A DNA stretch of 64,000 nucleotides, from contig NZ_CABUHK010000016.1 in assembly GCF_902491285.1 (NCBI RefSeq), positions 1-64,000 of the forward strand, written 5' to 3'. The DNA is from an uncultured Bacteroides sp. Lineage in GTDB: Bacteria; Bacteroidota; Bacteroidia; Bacteroidales; Bacteroidaceae. Below are positions 27,322 to 35,585 of this stretch, piece after piece. A model generated the notes under the pieces. It had not been told where the DNA came from and did no database searches. It worked only from the letters and a program-made list of their open reading frames with translations. Position 1 is the stretch's first letter; every line of letters starts with the position of its first letter. The position numbers and the translations under genes were made by a program.

Positions 27322-30300
27322 TTACCCCCTATTCTCTATTAATTTTAATAAACTTTGGTAAAGCGGACTAGATTCCAAGAACTTTGGTACACCCGTTATA
27401 AACATCTGTTTTCGTGCACGGGTAAGGGCTACGTTCAGTTTCCGGTCTATCAGTACCCCATCCTCTTCTGTTAAATTAGAGACAAATTTTAACTGATAAT
27501 AACTATTAATGCAACAGGAATAGATAATAACATCCCGTTCGCTGCCTTGAAAACGCTCGACAGTATCTACCAATATCCGGTTGAGTGCCGGAATACCCAA
27601 TGTTTCTATTTCTTTTTTAATAAGAGCAATCTGACTCCGGTAGGGAGTTATGATTCCTAACGTGCGGGATTCGTCAAAACTCTTCTGATTACTTTCGTAA
27701 ATACGGACAGCGAGACCGGCAACAATCCGGGCTTCCGAAGAGTTTATCTTGACAGACGTTCCTGCCTGTTCCGGCACGGAAGGATAAAAAGCGACACGGG
27801 AAATATGTTCGGAATCCTCCAGTTGGTGAGGTAATCCGACGGGAATCAGACGCCCGCCATAGAAAGCACGGTTGGCAAACAAGGCTACTTCGGGATGCAT
27901 ACGCCCTTGACGGCAAAGCATATCGAATGAACGACCAGTAGCCGACGATGCGTTACCGGCAATAACGGGCGACACGCTGCCGTTGCCAGAAGAACAATTC
28001 CGGTAAAGACGTTCGAACAGCGAGTCTTTCAGGTTTGCCAGCCCAATCGACAGTAACGCTTCATCATAGATAGCAGATTGCTCCGTATTTTGCAGCACAA
28101 CGGCAGGAAGCTGTTTATGGTCGCCAATCAGGATAAACTTATCAATAGCGTTCCGGTCATCTTCGCCACGGGCACAAAGAATACCTAATAATTGCGGTTC
28201 GAGTATCTGGGTAGCCTCATCTATGATGGATACATTGAAATGTTTCAGACGGAATAGTTCCGGTTTGCCGGAAATAGCAGCGACTGTTCCCACAATAATG
28301 CGGCAATTCCGGATACGTTCGTAAACTTCCGAACGACGGTTGCAGGACGACAGTTCGTTTTCTATCAGATGGTCGCGGTAGTTCTCGTCACACGATAATT
28401 CGCTTCCGACACGGATAAAATCGACAACCGGGCGGATAGAAGCCAATGACTTGCATATCTCATCAACGGCACGGTTGGTATATGAAAGCAACAGAATCTG
28501 AGTATCCTTGTCGGTGTGGAACGTCTCTACCATTTTCTTTAGTGCGCAGGAAGTCTTGCCCGTTCCCGGCGGACCGACGAGAAGGAAATAATCCTGTGCG
28601 GCTTTGGCTTTCAGCGCAACACGGGTGAAATCGTCTTCTGCCCGGGAGATAAGGGTATCCAACGATTCATCAAACTTCGGCGGACGTTGCGAAAGTAATA
28701 AGTCACGGCGGTCCTGTGTAGCAGAGAGATAAGCATATAATCCCTGATACATGGAACGAAAGGTAGTGTCCATCGTATCGTGCTCTATGGCATAAAGACT
28801 TTCTGCAGGAAGCACAGAAGGGTTCTGCTGCGTAGAGCGCAGGCGGATACCGATTTCATTATCTGCCAGGGACTCGATATTTCCCTTGAATACCATTTTA
28901 TTGGTTACGTTATCCGTCGGATGGTTGCGTTCATAGAGGATGATGGCATCGCCCTGGCGGAAGTTGGGAAGTACGTTTTGTATTCCGTCGTCTATATTTT
29001 CTTTTTGCGAAAGCTCTTGTGGCAATTCTTGCGAAGATTCACAATTTCGTGAGCGTGTCAGCAGCAAATGAGCTTTATACTCATCAGCAGCATGATTTTC
29101 CTTTATCCTCAAATCATAGATAATCTCCCCTGCCTCACACTTCTCGGCCAATGTGGAAAGCCATAAAGAAGCGGCTCCCGTGCGTCCTTCATAGTCTACA
29201 TCTCCGGACTTGGAAGTATAAAGTTCTTTGGTAAGGAAGTTATATACGGCATAGAAATATTTTTTCTCCAGTGGCGAAAGAGCTTTCAATTTCTCTTGGA
29301 AGCTGTCGATAGACGGGCGCAGCCAGGTTTCCCAAAAGCGTCCTTTCAGCCCCCGTTCATTCAAGGTGGCGGCGTTGATTTCTTCCAGTTTCTGTTCCGT
29401 ATATTCCAGGCTGTTCCGTAATTGAATACCATATTCATTGGCAACAATCCGGTTGCGCAAGTCAATCACCCGGCGCACCATTGCCCAGGAAGGACGGGAC
29501 GGATAGAGAAGCGGGTAACGGGTATAGAGCAGATAGGCTTTTACCTTCCGGTGGTCCATCCCCATAGAGTATTGAAGAACAGCCTGATAGAGAAGCATCT
29601 GCACTTTATTGTTCTCCTTGGGTTCTACTTTGCCACGGATGGCGTACTCGTCGGCTTTGCCCGACTTCATTTCTATGAAGGAAGACATATCCCGTTGCAT
29701 ATAGTCGAGACGCCCTTGCAGGCCGAGTGCCTCGCAGATATAAGAGGGTTCGAGCACTGCGTCTGTCTTATCGAGTTCGTATCCGGCGGCATGAAAAGTA
29801 TCATTCACCGTTTCGCGAATATGCTCAAAGTGCAGTTTGCAGTCGTCAAAGAATTGGCGTTCCTTCTCCCTGTCCCGCAAATCGGGACAGGCTGCCAACT
29901 CAATAGGATAGCGCCGGAAGGCTTTTTGCATACAAGTCCGGTAGTCAATGTCTTCGTCCTGCGCGTGAATCCATTCATCGAGAAAAAGATTGGCTATATT
30001 TCCCAGCAACAGGGGACGCGCATTCTCAATCGGCTGAAGACGGGAAAGGTAATAATTTGCCGGATGATGCCCGTAGTCGCGGAAACACTCGGCAAGGGAA
30101 CTGATGTCAATCAGATAATCCGGTTCGAGAACAATAAACGAGGGGGTCAGTATTCCTGCTTCATCAATTGCGGTATCCAGCAGGTTGAGTTGGGCATGAC
30201 GCCAAAGCAGTTTGCACGTTTCTGCAAATTCTTCGTTAATTTGAGGTATATTATAGCGGACAAGATAAGGTTTCTCCGACACTTCATCCAACGGGGTCAC

Positions 30301-30786
30301 ATACAAATACTGTTCATCCGCATACTGAAAGCATACGCGCATCCGTTGCACCCGTTCACGGGCGGGGGGAGCAACCAAGTAAGTAGCATCCGCTTTCGGA
30401 AACAACCGGTACAGTTCTTCCGGTATGTCTTCTCCGGAAAGTTTGCGGATAAAGAAAGCTATTGTTTTTGCATCCCGCAAAAGATGCTCCCTCACCGGTT
30501 CCTGTTTACGGTTCAGAATGGCATTCGAAGTCAACCGGAAAGTATGCAGCCTGTTCTGTTCCACAACAGAAATCCCCACTTTGGCAGCTACAAAACTAAT
30601 CCGCGCAGAAAGGTCGGTCATCTGCAGGCTTTCATTGTGCATATAAAAGCGGCAGAACCTTTCCAACAAATCCCGCATCTGCTTGTACCCGACCGCCAGA
30701 TACGAATCATCCGCCCGACAGACAGCTAAAAGTAACTCATAAGATTCTATCGCTTCACTCTTCCGACAGGGCAACTTCATCTTCAA
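27322..30786 (-). CDS. Dna2-like PD-(D/E)XK nuclease fused to superfamily I helicase
   Basis: This 1154-residue protein has a nuclease core around residues 350-400: GRLDYMQRD (Asp361), FIEMKSGK (Glu372, Lys374) and a QxxxY-type motif QMLLYQAVL. The C-terminal SF1B (Upf1/Dna2-like) helicase has GPPGTGKT (Lys744), IIDEATQ, LIGDHKQLP, RMHPEV, IITPYRSQ, VERFQGSERDVII and NVALTRARKQ. The iron-sulfur Cys cluster of eukaryotic Dna2 is not visible. The role is presumably in DNA repair or replication fork processing. Its ATG at 30786 lies 32 nt inside the end of tatC, so it is translationally coupled to the Tat genes. Confidence 0.85.
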   Translation of the reverse strand: MKMKLPCRKSEAIESYELLLAVCRADDSYLAVGYKQMRDLLERFCRFYMHNESLQMTDLSARISFVAAKVGISVVEQNRLHTFRLTSNAILNRKQEPVREHLLRDAKTIAFFIRKLSGEDIPEELYRLFPKADATYLVAPPARERVQRMRVCFQYADEQYLYVTPLDEVSEKPYLVRYNIPQINEEFAETCKLLWRHAQLNLLDTAIDEAGILTPSFIVLEPDYLIDISSLAECFRDYGHHPANYYLSRLQPIENARPLLLGNIANLFLDEWIHAQDEDIDYRTCMQKAFRRYPIELAACPDLRDREKERQFFDDCKLHFEHIRETVNDTFHAAGYELDKTDAVLEPSYICEALGLQGRLDYMQRDMSSFIEMKSGKADEYAIRGKVEPKENNKVQMLLYQAVLQYSMGMDHRKVKAYLLYTRYPLLYPSRPSWAMVRRVIDLRNRIVANEYGIQLRNSLEYTEQKLEEINAATLNERGLKGRFWETWLRPSIDSFQEKLKALSPLEKKYFYAVYNFLTKELYTSKSGDVDYEGRTGAASLWLSTLAEKCEAGEIIYDLRIKENHAADEYKAHLLLTRSRNCESSQELPQELSQKENIDDGIQNVLPNFRQGDAIILYERNHPTDNVTNKMVFKGNIESLADNEIGIRLRSTQQNPSVLPAESLYAIEHDTMDTTFRSMYQGLYAYLSATQDRRDLLLSQRPPKFDESLDTLISRAEDDFTRVALKAKAAQDYFLLVGPPGTGKTSCALKKMVETFHTDKDTQILLLSYTNRAVDEICKSLASIRPVVDFIRVGSELSCDENYRDHLIENELSSCNRRSEVYERIRNCRIIVGTVAAISGKPELFRLKHFNVSIIDEATQILEPQLLGILCARGEDDRNAIDKFILIGDHKQLPAVVLQNTEQSAIYDEALLSIGLANLKDSLFERLYRNCSSGNGSVSPVIAGNASSATGRSFDMLCRQGRMHPEVALFANRAFYGGRLIPVGLPHQLEDSEHISRVAFYPSVPEQAGTSVKINSSEARIVAGLAVRIYESNQKSFDESRTLGIITPYRSQIALIKKEIETLGIPALNRILVDTVERFQGSERDVIIYSCCINSYYQLKFVSNLTEEDGVLIDRKLNVALTRARKQMFITGVPKFLESSPLYQSLLKLIENRG

Positions 30787-31579
30787 TCTCTTCTTCTGTG
30801 TTTTTCTTGTCCTTTATCATCAGAATGCTCATTTCGTAGAGCAGATAAAGCGGAATAGCAACGACGCTCAACGTGAACGGGTCGCCCGTCGGAGTGATTA
30901 TGGCGGCTGCTATCACAATGACAACAACGGCATGGCGACGGTATTTTCGCAAAAAGGACTTATTGACTATTCCCAGCAATGAAAGCAGCCACGTCACCAA
31001 TGGCAGTTCAAAGGCCAGCCCCATGCAGAGAATCAGCATCATGAAATTGTCAATATAGGAATTGAGTGACAGGATGTTCTCCACTTCCGAACTTAGCTGA
31101 TAAGTGGAAAGGAAACGGAGAGTTAACGGATAAACCATAAAATACCCCAGCAAGACACCGATGAAGAACATCACTGTTCCGATGGTTAATGCCTTGCGCA
31201 CTCCTTTCTTTTCGTTGGGATAAAGAGCGGGGCCGATAAATCGCCACACTTCAAAGAAAAGATAAGGCATAGCCGTCACAACCGACATCCAAAAAGCTGT
31301 CGACATATGTATAAAGAAAGGAGCGGCCAAATTTATATTGACCAGCTTCACCTGAAATTCTTGTGTGAAAAAGTCATCGGTCAGGTCGAATGTCTGTCCG
31401 ATATGACGTAATAAATCGTAGAATATGAAATCATTATGGCATGGCGCCAAAATCACATGATCAAAGAGATAGGGCATAGCAATAAAATAACCTACTGCCA
31501 ATACAAACCAGACTCCGATCACCCGAAAAAGTACCTTGCGCAGTTCATCCAAATGATCCCAAAAGGTCATTTCTGCCAT
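30755..31579 (-). CDS. tatC: Sec-independent protein translocase TatC
   Basis: This 274-residue, six-helix inner membrane protein recognises twin-arginine signal peptides. It has the N-terminal FWDHLDELRKVLFR motif, AMPYLFFEVWRFIGPALYPNE in the first periplasmic/cytoplasmic loop region, and the conserved ITPTGDPFTL before the last helices. Bacteroidetes members have a long insert after the first helix (about residues 45-85), and so does this one. It has an acidic C-terminal tail. It lies 12 bp after tatA and overlaps the following helicase gene by 32 nt. No tatB is present, as is common in this phylum. Confidence 0.95.
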   Translation of the reverse strand: MAEMTFWDHLDELRKVLFRVIGVWFVLAVGYFIAMPYLFDHVILAPCHNDFIFYDLLRHIGQTFDLTDDFFTQEFQVKLVNINLAAPFFIHMSTAFWMSVVTAMPYLFFEVWRFIGPALYPNEKKGVRKALTIGTVMFFIGVLLGYFMVYPLTLRFLSTYQLSSEVENILSLNSYIDNFMMLILCMGLAFELPLVTWLLSLLGIVNKSFLRKYRRHAVVVIVIAAAIITPTGDPFTLSVVAIPLYLLYEMSILMIKDKKNTEEEIEDEVALSEE

Positions 31580-31591
31580 TCGTACTTACTT

Positions 31592-31810
31592 TTACTTACT
31601 TGAGTCCGCCGGTTTGTCCAAGTCTTCTTTCGCCTTGTTTATTTCTTCTTTGGCATCGTTCACCCCATCCTTGAAGCTCTTCACGCCTTTGCCCAAACCA
31701 CGCATCAGTTCAGGAATTTTCTTTCCGCCAAAAAGCAGGAGAATAACCAAAGCAATAATAATCCACTCGGAACCACTAGGCAAGAAACCTAATAATAATA
31801 AGTTTGTCAT
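31592..31810 (-). CDS. tatA: Twin-arginine translocase subunit TatA/E
   Basis: The 72-residue protein starts at the ATG at 31810 ([16 protein letters not shown]). An upstream TTG in the same frame is rejected because it lies inside the -7 box. One N-terminal membrane helix ([13 protein letters not shown]) is followed by the hinge [13 protein letters not shown] and an amphipathic helix, then a charged Lys/Glu/Asp tail, as in all TatA proteins. It oligomerises to form the translocation pathway with TatC encoded 12 bp downstream. Confidence 0.93.
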   Translation of the reverse strand: MTNLLLLGFLPSGSEWIIIALVILLLFGGKKIPELMRGLGKGVKSFKDGVNDAKEEINKAKEDLDKPADSSK

Positions 31811-31846
31811 ACGTTTATCTGATAAAGAGGTTTTTATTAGTTGGTG

Positions 31847-31854
31847 CAAATATA
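31847..31854 (-). promoter_or_regulatory. Promoter of the tatA-tatC-helicase operon (-7 box)
   Basis: TATATTTG on the minus strand fits TAnnTTTG. A TTTAC about 18 bp upstream could serve as -33. The leader to the tatA ATG would be about 30 nt. The -33 area lies inside the hairpin element 31861-31935. Confidence 0.55.
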
Positions 31855-31860
31855 AAGAAA

Positions 31861-31970
31861 AACGGCAAACTGTAAACGGTAAACGATGAATTATTTATGT
31901 TAGTTCACTTTCATTCATCATTTACCGTTTGCTGTCCACCGTTTATCATTAACGGATTATCGTTTGCCGG
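31861..31970. repeat. Hairpin of AAACGGTAAACG words upstream of tatA
   Basis: The left arm (31869-31890) and right arm (31914-31935) pair over 22 bp with three mismatches around a 23-nt loop. The repeated word is close to GTAAACGGTAAACGATGAA. Further copies of the word continue to about 31970. The element fills the gap between the murF-alr stop and the tatA promoter. Confidence 0.75.
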
Positions 31971-31998
31971 TCTTTCTGTTTTCGCTTATCGCCAGACC

Positions 31999-34539
31999 TT
32001 ATTCCTGGTAATAGACCCGTTTCACCCGCGTCGAAATGCTGGTAAGGACTTCGTAAGGAATCGTATCCAACTTGTCGGAGAGAACCGTTATCGGCAGGTC
32101 GTCACCGAAAATAATCGCCTGGTCACCTTCGCGGCAGTCGATGTCGGTCACGTCTATCATACAGACGTCCATACAGATATTGCCCACATAAGGCGCTTTC
32201 TTTCCGTTCACCAGGCAATAGGCATTTCCCCGTCCCAAGTGGCGGTTCAGTCCGTCGGCATAACCGATAGGAATGGCGGCGATACGTGAAGGACGCACCA
32301 GATGCCCCATCCGGCTATACCCTACCGTATCTTCTTCGGGCACATCACGTATCTGAAGTATCGTTGTCTTGAGGGTACTTACATTATGTATAATCGAATT
32401 GTCTATCGGGCTGACTCCATAAAGCCCGATTCCCAAGCGCACCATATCAAACTGCGCACCGGGAAAACGTTCAATTCCCGCCGTATTGCAGATATGACGG
32501 AGAATCTTATGAGAGAAAGCGGCCTGCAATTCCTGCGAACCTTTTTCAAACAGCTCTATCTGCTGGCGGGTAAAGGCATCGAACTGAGGAGAATCGCTTC
32601 CTACAAAATGAGAGAATACCGAACGGGGAATCACCGCGTTCTGATTCTTCAGACGACGGATAAGCAAAGGTATATCTTCGATGGCAAAACCAAGACGGTG
32701 CATCCCCGTATCCAGTTTTACATGAATCGGGAAGTTGGTGATTCCTTCTTTTTCGGCAGCTTTGATAAGTGCATCGAGCAGATGGAAATTATAAACTTCC
32801 GGTTCCAGTTTATAGTCGAACATGGTCTTGAATGCCGTAAGTTCCGGATCCATAATCATGATAGAGGAAGTGATGCCCGCTTTGCGAAGTTCGGAACCTT
32901 CGTCGGCAACGGCCACTGCCAGATAATCGACATGATGCTCCTGCAAAGTCTTGGCAATTTCATACGAACCGGCTCCGTAAGCAGAGGCTTTCACCATACA
33001 TATCATCTTCGTCTCGGGATGGCGGAGCATGGAACGGTAGTGGTTCAGATTTTCAACCATCGCATGCAGGTTTACTTCAAGGATGGTTTCATGCACTTTC
33101 AATTCCAGTGCTTCGGATACTCTGTCGAAGTTGAATATACGCGAACCTTTTATCAGAATGACTTCCGAATGAAGGGATTTAAGTATGTCTGACGCCAGAA
33201 GGGCTTCGGTATTTGGGAAGAAATAGCGTTCGATATCATCATTAAACCGGGCGGCACACGAAGAAATCTCCGGTCCTACACCAATCAGTTTATTGATTCC
33301 ACGACTTTGAACCAGTTGGGCTACACGCCGGTAGAGCGTTGCCGTGCTTTGTCCGGTTTCCAGTATATCCGACAGGATAAGCGTCCGGTTCAATCCTTTC
33401 TTTTCGGAACGGCGGACAAGAAAGTCAAGAGCGATATCCAGAGATGCCAGATCTGAATTATAACTATCGTTTATCAAGACACAGTTATTCTTTCCTTCTT
33501 TTACTTCCAGGCGCATGGCAATCGGTTCGAGACGTGCCATTCGTTCTGTAATCTGGTCGGCAGGAGTCATCAGATAGAGACAGGCTGCCAGGCAGTTCAG
33601 CGCATTTTCTATGGAAGCATCGTCGATAAAAGGAATACAGAAAGTATTATCCATATCCAGATAACGGTAGGAAATAACAGTGTGGTCTTCCTTCTTTGTC
33701 ACGCGACTGATATGTAGCGGACGTTCGATGTCGGTACGGCTCCAGGCAATTTCACGGGCTGTCAGCATTGATTTTGCAACGCAATTGCTGATTAGCTCAT
33801 TATCACCGTTGTAGATTACGACATCACAGTCTTTGAAAAGTGTCAGTTTCTCCATGCACTTTTCCTGCAATGAGAAGAAATTCTCCTGATGGGCACCGCC
33901 GATATTTGTCAGAATACCGATAGTGGGCTTTATCATTCGCTTCAAGGCTCCCATCTCTCCCATTTCGGAGATGCCTGCTTCGAAGATTCCCAATTCCGCT
34001 TCCTCATCCAGTTGCCATACAGAGAGCGGAACGCCAATCTGAGAATTATAGCTGCGCGGAGAACGGACGATACAACGATCCGGACTGAGCAACTGATGCA
34101 GCCATTCTTTCACAATCGTCTTTCCATTGCTGCCGGTAATACCTATTACGGGTATTTTGAAATTCTCACGATGCACTTCGGCCAGCTTCTGCAAAGCTTT
34201 CAAGGGATTGGGGACAATGAGGAAGTTGAGAGTGGAGAATTGAGAATTGAGGATTGGCTGCGCACCATCATGCTGCACAGATTTCTCCACTCTCCATTTT
34301 CCATTCTCAATTTGTTTAAAGTCTTCTTCGGAGACAACAAAATTACGGACTCCCCTGTCATACAAATCAGGGATATAGCGTGCGCCACTATTTCGTTTGG
34401 TAGCTAAAGCAAAAAAAAGAGTTTCTTCAGGAAAACTCAGAGAACGGCTGTCTGTTAACAGCCAATCAATAGTCGCCTCGTAGTCGCCCACACGGCGGGC
34501 ACCGATACTTTGGGCTATGGATTTAATCGCATATGACAT
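31999..34539 (-). CDS. Bifunctional UDP-MurNAc-tripeptide:D-Ala-D-Ala ligase / alanine racemase
   Basis: This 846-residue fusion supplies D-Ala and adds D-Ala-D-Ala to the peptidoglycan precursor in the cytoplasm. The MurF part (about 1-460) has the ATP motif GITGSNGKT (Lys140), followed by SYNSQIGVPLSVW and ILTNIGGAHQENF. The Alr part (about 480-846) has the PLP lysine in MVKASAYGAG (Lys517) and the C-terminal barrel sequence CMDVCMIDVTD. This fusion is standard in Bacteroidetes. An insert at about residues 77-105 (ENGKWRVEKSVQHDG... NSQFSTLN) is encoded by a repeat element and lies between NFVVSEEDF and FLIVPNPLKAL, which are normally close together. The start overlaps the GSCFA gene by 25 nt. 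Confidence 0.95.
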   Translation of the reverse strand: MSYAIKSIAQSIGARRVGDYEATIDWLLTDSRSLSFPEETLFFALATKRNSGARYIPDLYDRGVRNFVVSEEDFKQIENGKWRVEKSVQHDGAQPILNSQFSTLNFLIVPNPLKALQKLAEVHRENFKIPVIGITGSNGKTIVKEWLHQLLSPDRCIVRSPRSYNSQIGVPLSVWQLDEEAELGIFEAGISEMGEMGALKRMIKPTIGILTNIGGAHQENFFSLQEKCMEKLTLFKDCDVVIYNGDNELISNCVAKSMLTAREIAWSRTDIERPLHISRVTKKEDHTVISYRYLDMDNTFCIPFIDDASIENALNCLAACLYLMTPADQITERMARLEPIAMRLEVKEGKNNCVLINDSYNSDLASLDIALDFLVRRSEKKGLNRTLILSDILETGQSTATLYRRVAQLVQSRGINKLIGVGPEISSCAARFNDDIERYFFPNTEALLASDILKSLHSEVILIKGSRIFNFDRVSEALELKVHETILEVNLHAMVENLNHYRSMLRHPETKMICMVKASAYGAGSYEIAKTLQEHHVDYLAVAVADEGSELRKAGITSSIMIMDPELTAFKTMFDYKLEPEVYNFHLLDALIKAAEKEGITNFPIHVKLDTGMHRLGFAIEDIPLLIRRLKNQNAVIPRSVFSHFVGSDSPQFDAFTRQQIELFEKGSQELQAAFSHKILRHICNTAGIERFPGAQFDMVRLGIGLYGVSPIDNSIIHNVSTLKTTILQIRDVPEEDTVGYSRMGHLVRPSRIAAIPIGYADGLNRHLGRGNAYCLVNGKKAPYVGNICMDVCMIDVTDIDCREGDQAIIFGDDLPITVLSDKLDTIPYEVLTSISTRVKRVYYQE
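34226..34313. repeat. In-frame palindromic repeat element inside the MurF coding sequence
   Basis: The left arm (34226-34252, words like TGGAGAATTGAGAATTGAG) and right arm (34284-34313, words like CTCCACTCTCCATTTTCCAT) are imperfect complements over about 24 bp, with several mismatches compatible with G-U pairing. Translated on the minus strand it gives the low-complexity peptide around ENGKWRVEKS and NSQFSTLN. The reading frame stays open across it. Confidence 0.7.
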
Positions 34540-35516
34540 AGTTCTGTTTCTTTTTGAAAATCTAAGTACGGGTATTTTCCGATAAGTCGTTCTATTTTTA
34601 ACACTATTTGTCCTAAAAAGCGTTGATACGCCACTGAACCGGGATGAAAGGGTTTATGAACCAGATCGCGCCGGATGTCTTCGACTTCTTTCATAATCTG
34701 CTTTGTCTCAGCAAAAAAGAATGTTTCGGAGAAGCGTTCCCACAAGTAACGGATTGCCAATGGAGACGGATGCAGCATATCGTCCGCATAAAAACGGTAA
34801 TCACGCAATTCGTCCAATACTATTTCATAGGAAGGGAAATAGAAGACGTGTTGCGGGAAGAGTTGCTGCAAGCGGTCGATGGCGAGTAATAAAGTGGATT
34901 TACTTAGTTGGTTGGCGTGCATCCCGTCGCGGATATGACGGATAGGACTTACCGTAAACAGAATCTTCATATTCGGATTACGGGCTGCCAGGCCGGTAAT
35001 CAATGAAGTATATTCGTCTACTATTTCATCTACAAGAAGAAGCCTGCGGTTAAAGTTATTTTCGGGCAGTTTATGGCAATTGGCAACAACCTTTCCCGTT
35101 TCTTTTTGTTCATAGACGTAAGCCGTACCGAAAGTCAGCATCAGCCAATCAAGTTTCTGCATAGTCCGGTGGGCTTGCTGCAGGCGGCTGTTGATATTCT
35201 GTAATGTATCTTCCGGAGCAGATGCGGAAAAAGAGCCGTGATGCATCGGGCTGTGCCACAGTCCTCTATAAACAAACAGGTCTTCTTCTGTATATTTCTT
35301 TTTCGTTGCAATCTCCCGCAAAGCGGATAAGATAGATAAAGGATTATAAAGAATACCGAAAGGATTCAGGTCCAGCCGGAATTTGGCATCTATCAGCAAG
35401 GCACCTATATTCTCGGCAAAACAAGACCCCATCAAAAGGATATGGTCTGCATGGCTGACAGACGGAAGTCCGCCGGGCAATTCCACAGATGTTTGAAAGT
35501 TCATACGATTTTCCAT
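34515..35516 (-). CDS. GSCFA-domain protein (SGNH-like hydrolase)
   Basis: This protein of about 333 residues is named for its GSCFAENIG motif near the N-terminus. The fold is probably SGNH/GDSL-like, with a late [18 protein letters not shown] segment offering the Asp/His pair. It has no signal peptide, so it is likely cytoplasmic. The ATG at 35516 (MENRMNFQT) is chosen because a promoter box at 35545-35538 would start the RNA near 35531, downstream of an ATG at 35540. The ATG at 35504 (MNFQTSVEL) is also plausible. It overlaps murF-alr by 25 nt, which links it to cell-wall synthesis; its exact substrate is unknown. Confidence 0.85.
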   Translation of the reverse strand: MENRMNFQTSVELPGGLPSVSHADHILLMGSCFAENIGALLIDAKFRLDLNPFGILYNPLSILSALREIATKKKYTEEDLFVYRGLWHSPMHHGSFSASAPEDTLQNINSRLQQAHRTMQKLDWLMLTFGTAYVYEQKETGKVVANCHKLPENNFNRRLLLVDEIVDEYTSLITGLAARNPNMKILFTVSPIRHIRDGMHANQLSKSTLLLAIDRLQQLFPQHVFYFPSYEIVLDELRDYRFYADDMLHPSPLAIRYLWERFSETFFFAETKQIMKEVEDIRRDLVHKPFHPGSVAYQRFLGQIVLKIERLIGKYPYLDFQKETELCHMRLNP

Positions 35517-35537
35517 CACTTTATTACATTTCGTATG

Positions 35538-35566
35538 CAAAAGTATACTTTCTTTTCGTACTTTTG
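35538..35566. promoter_or_regulatory. Back-to-back divergent promoters for GSCFA and dxs
   Basis: TACTTTTG appears on the minus strand (35545 to 35538) and on the plus strand (35559-35566). The two -7 boxes are only 13 bp apart, so the -33 region of each covers the other's -7 box. The dxs leader would be about 13 nt. Confidence 0.6.
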
Positions 35567-35585
35567 CACTAAATTTTCTCGAATC

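Noticed and set aside
29422..30729. Plus-strand open frame (about 435 codons) antisense to the helicase gene
   Set aside because: It is a shadow of the nuclease-helicase reading frame, with no signal, domain or promoter.
35442..35585. Upstream ATG of dxs
   Set aside because: It lies before the TACTTTTG promoter at 35559 and overlaps the divergent GSCFA gene; DXS proteins normally start near [10 protein letters not shown].
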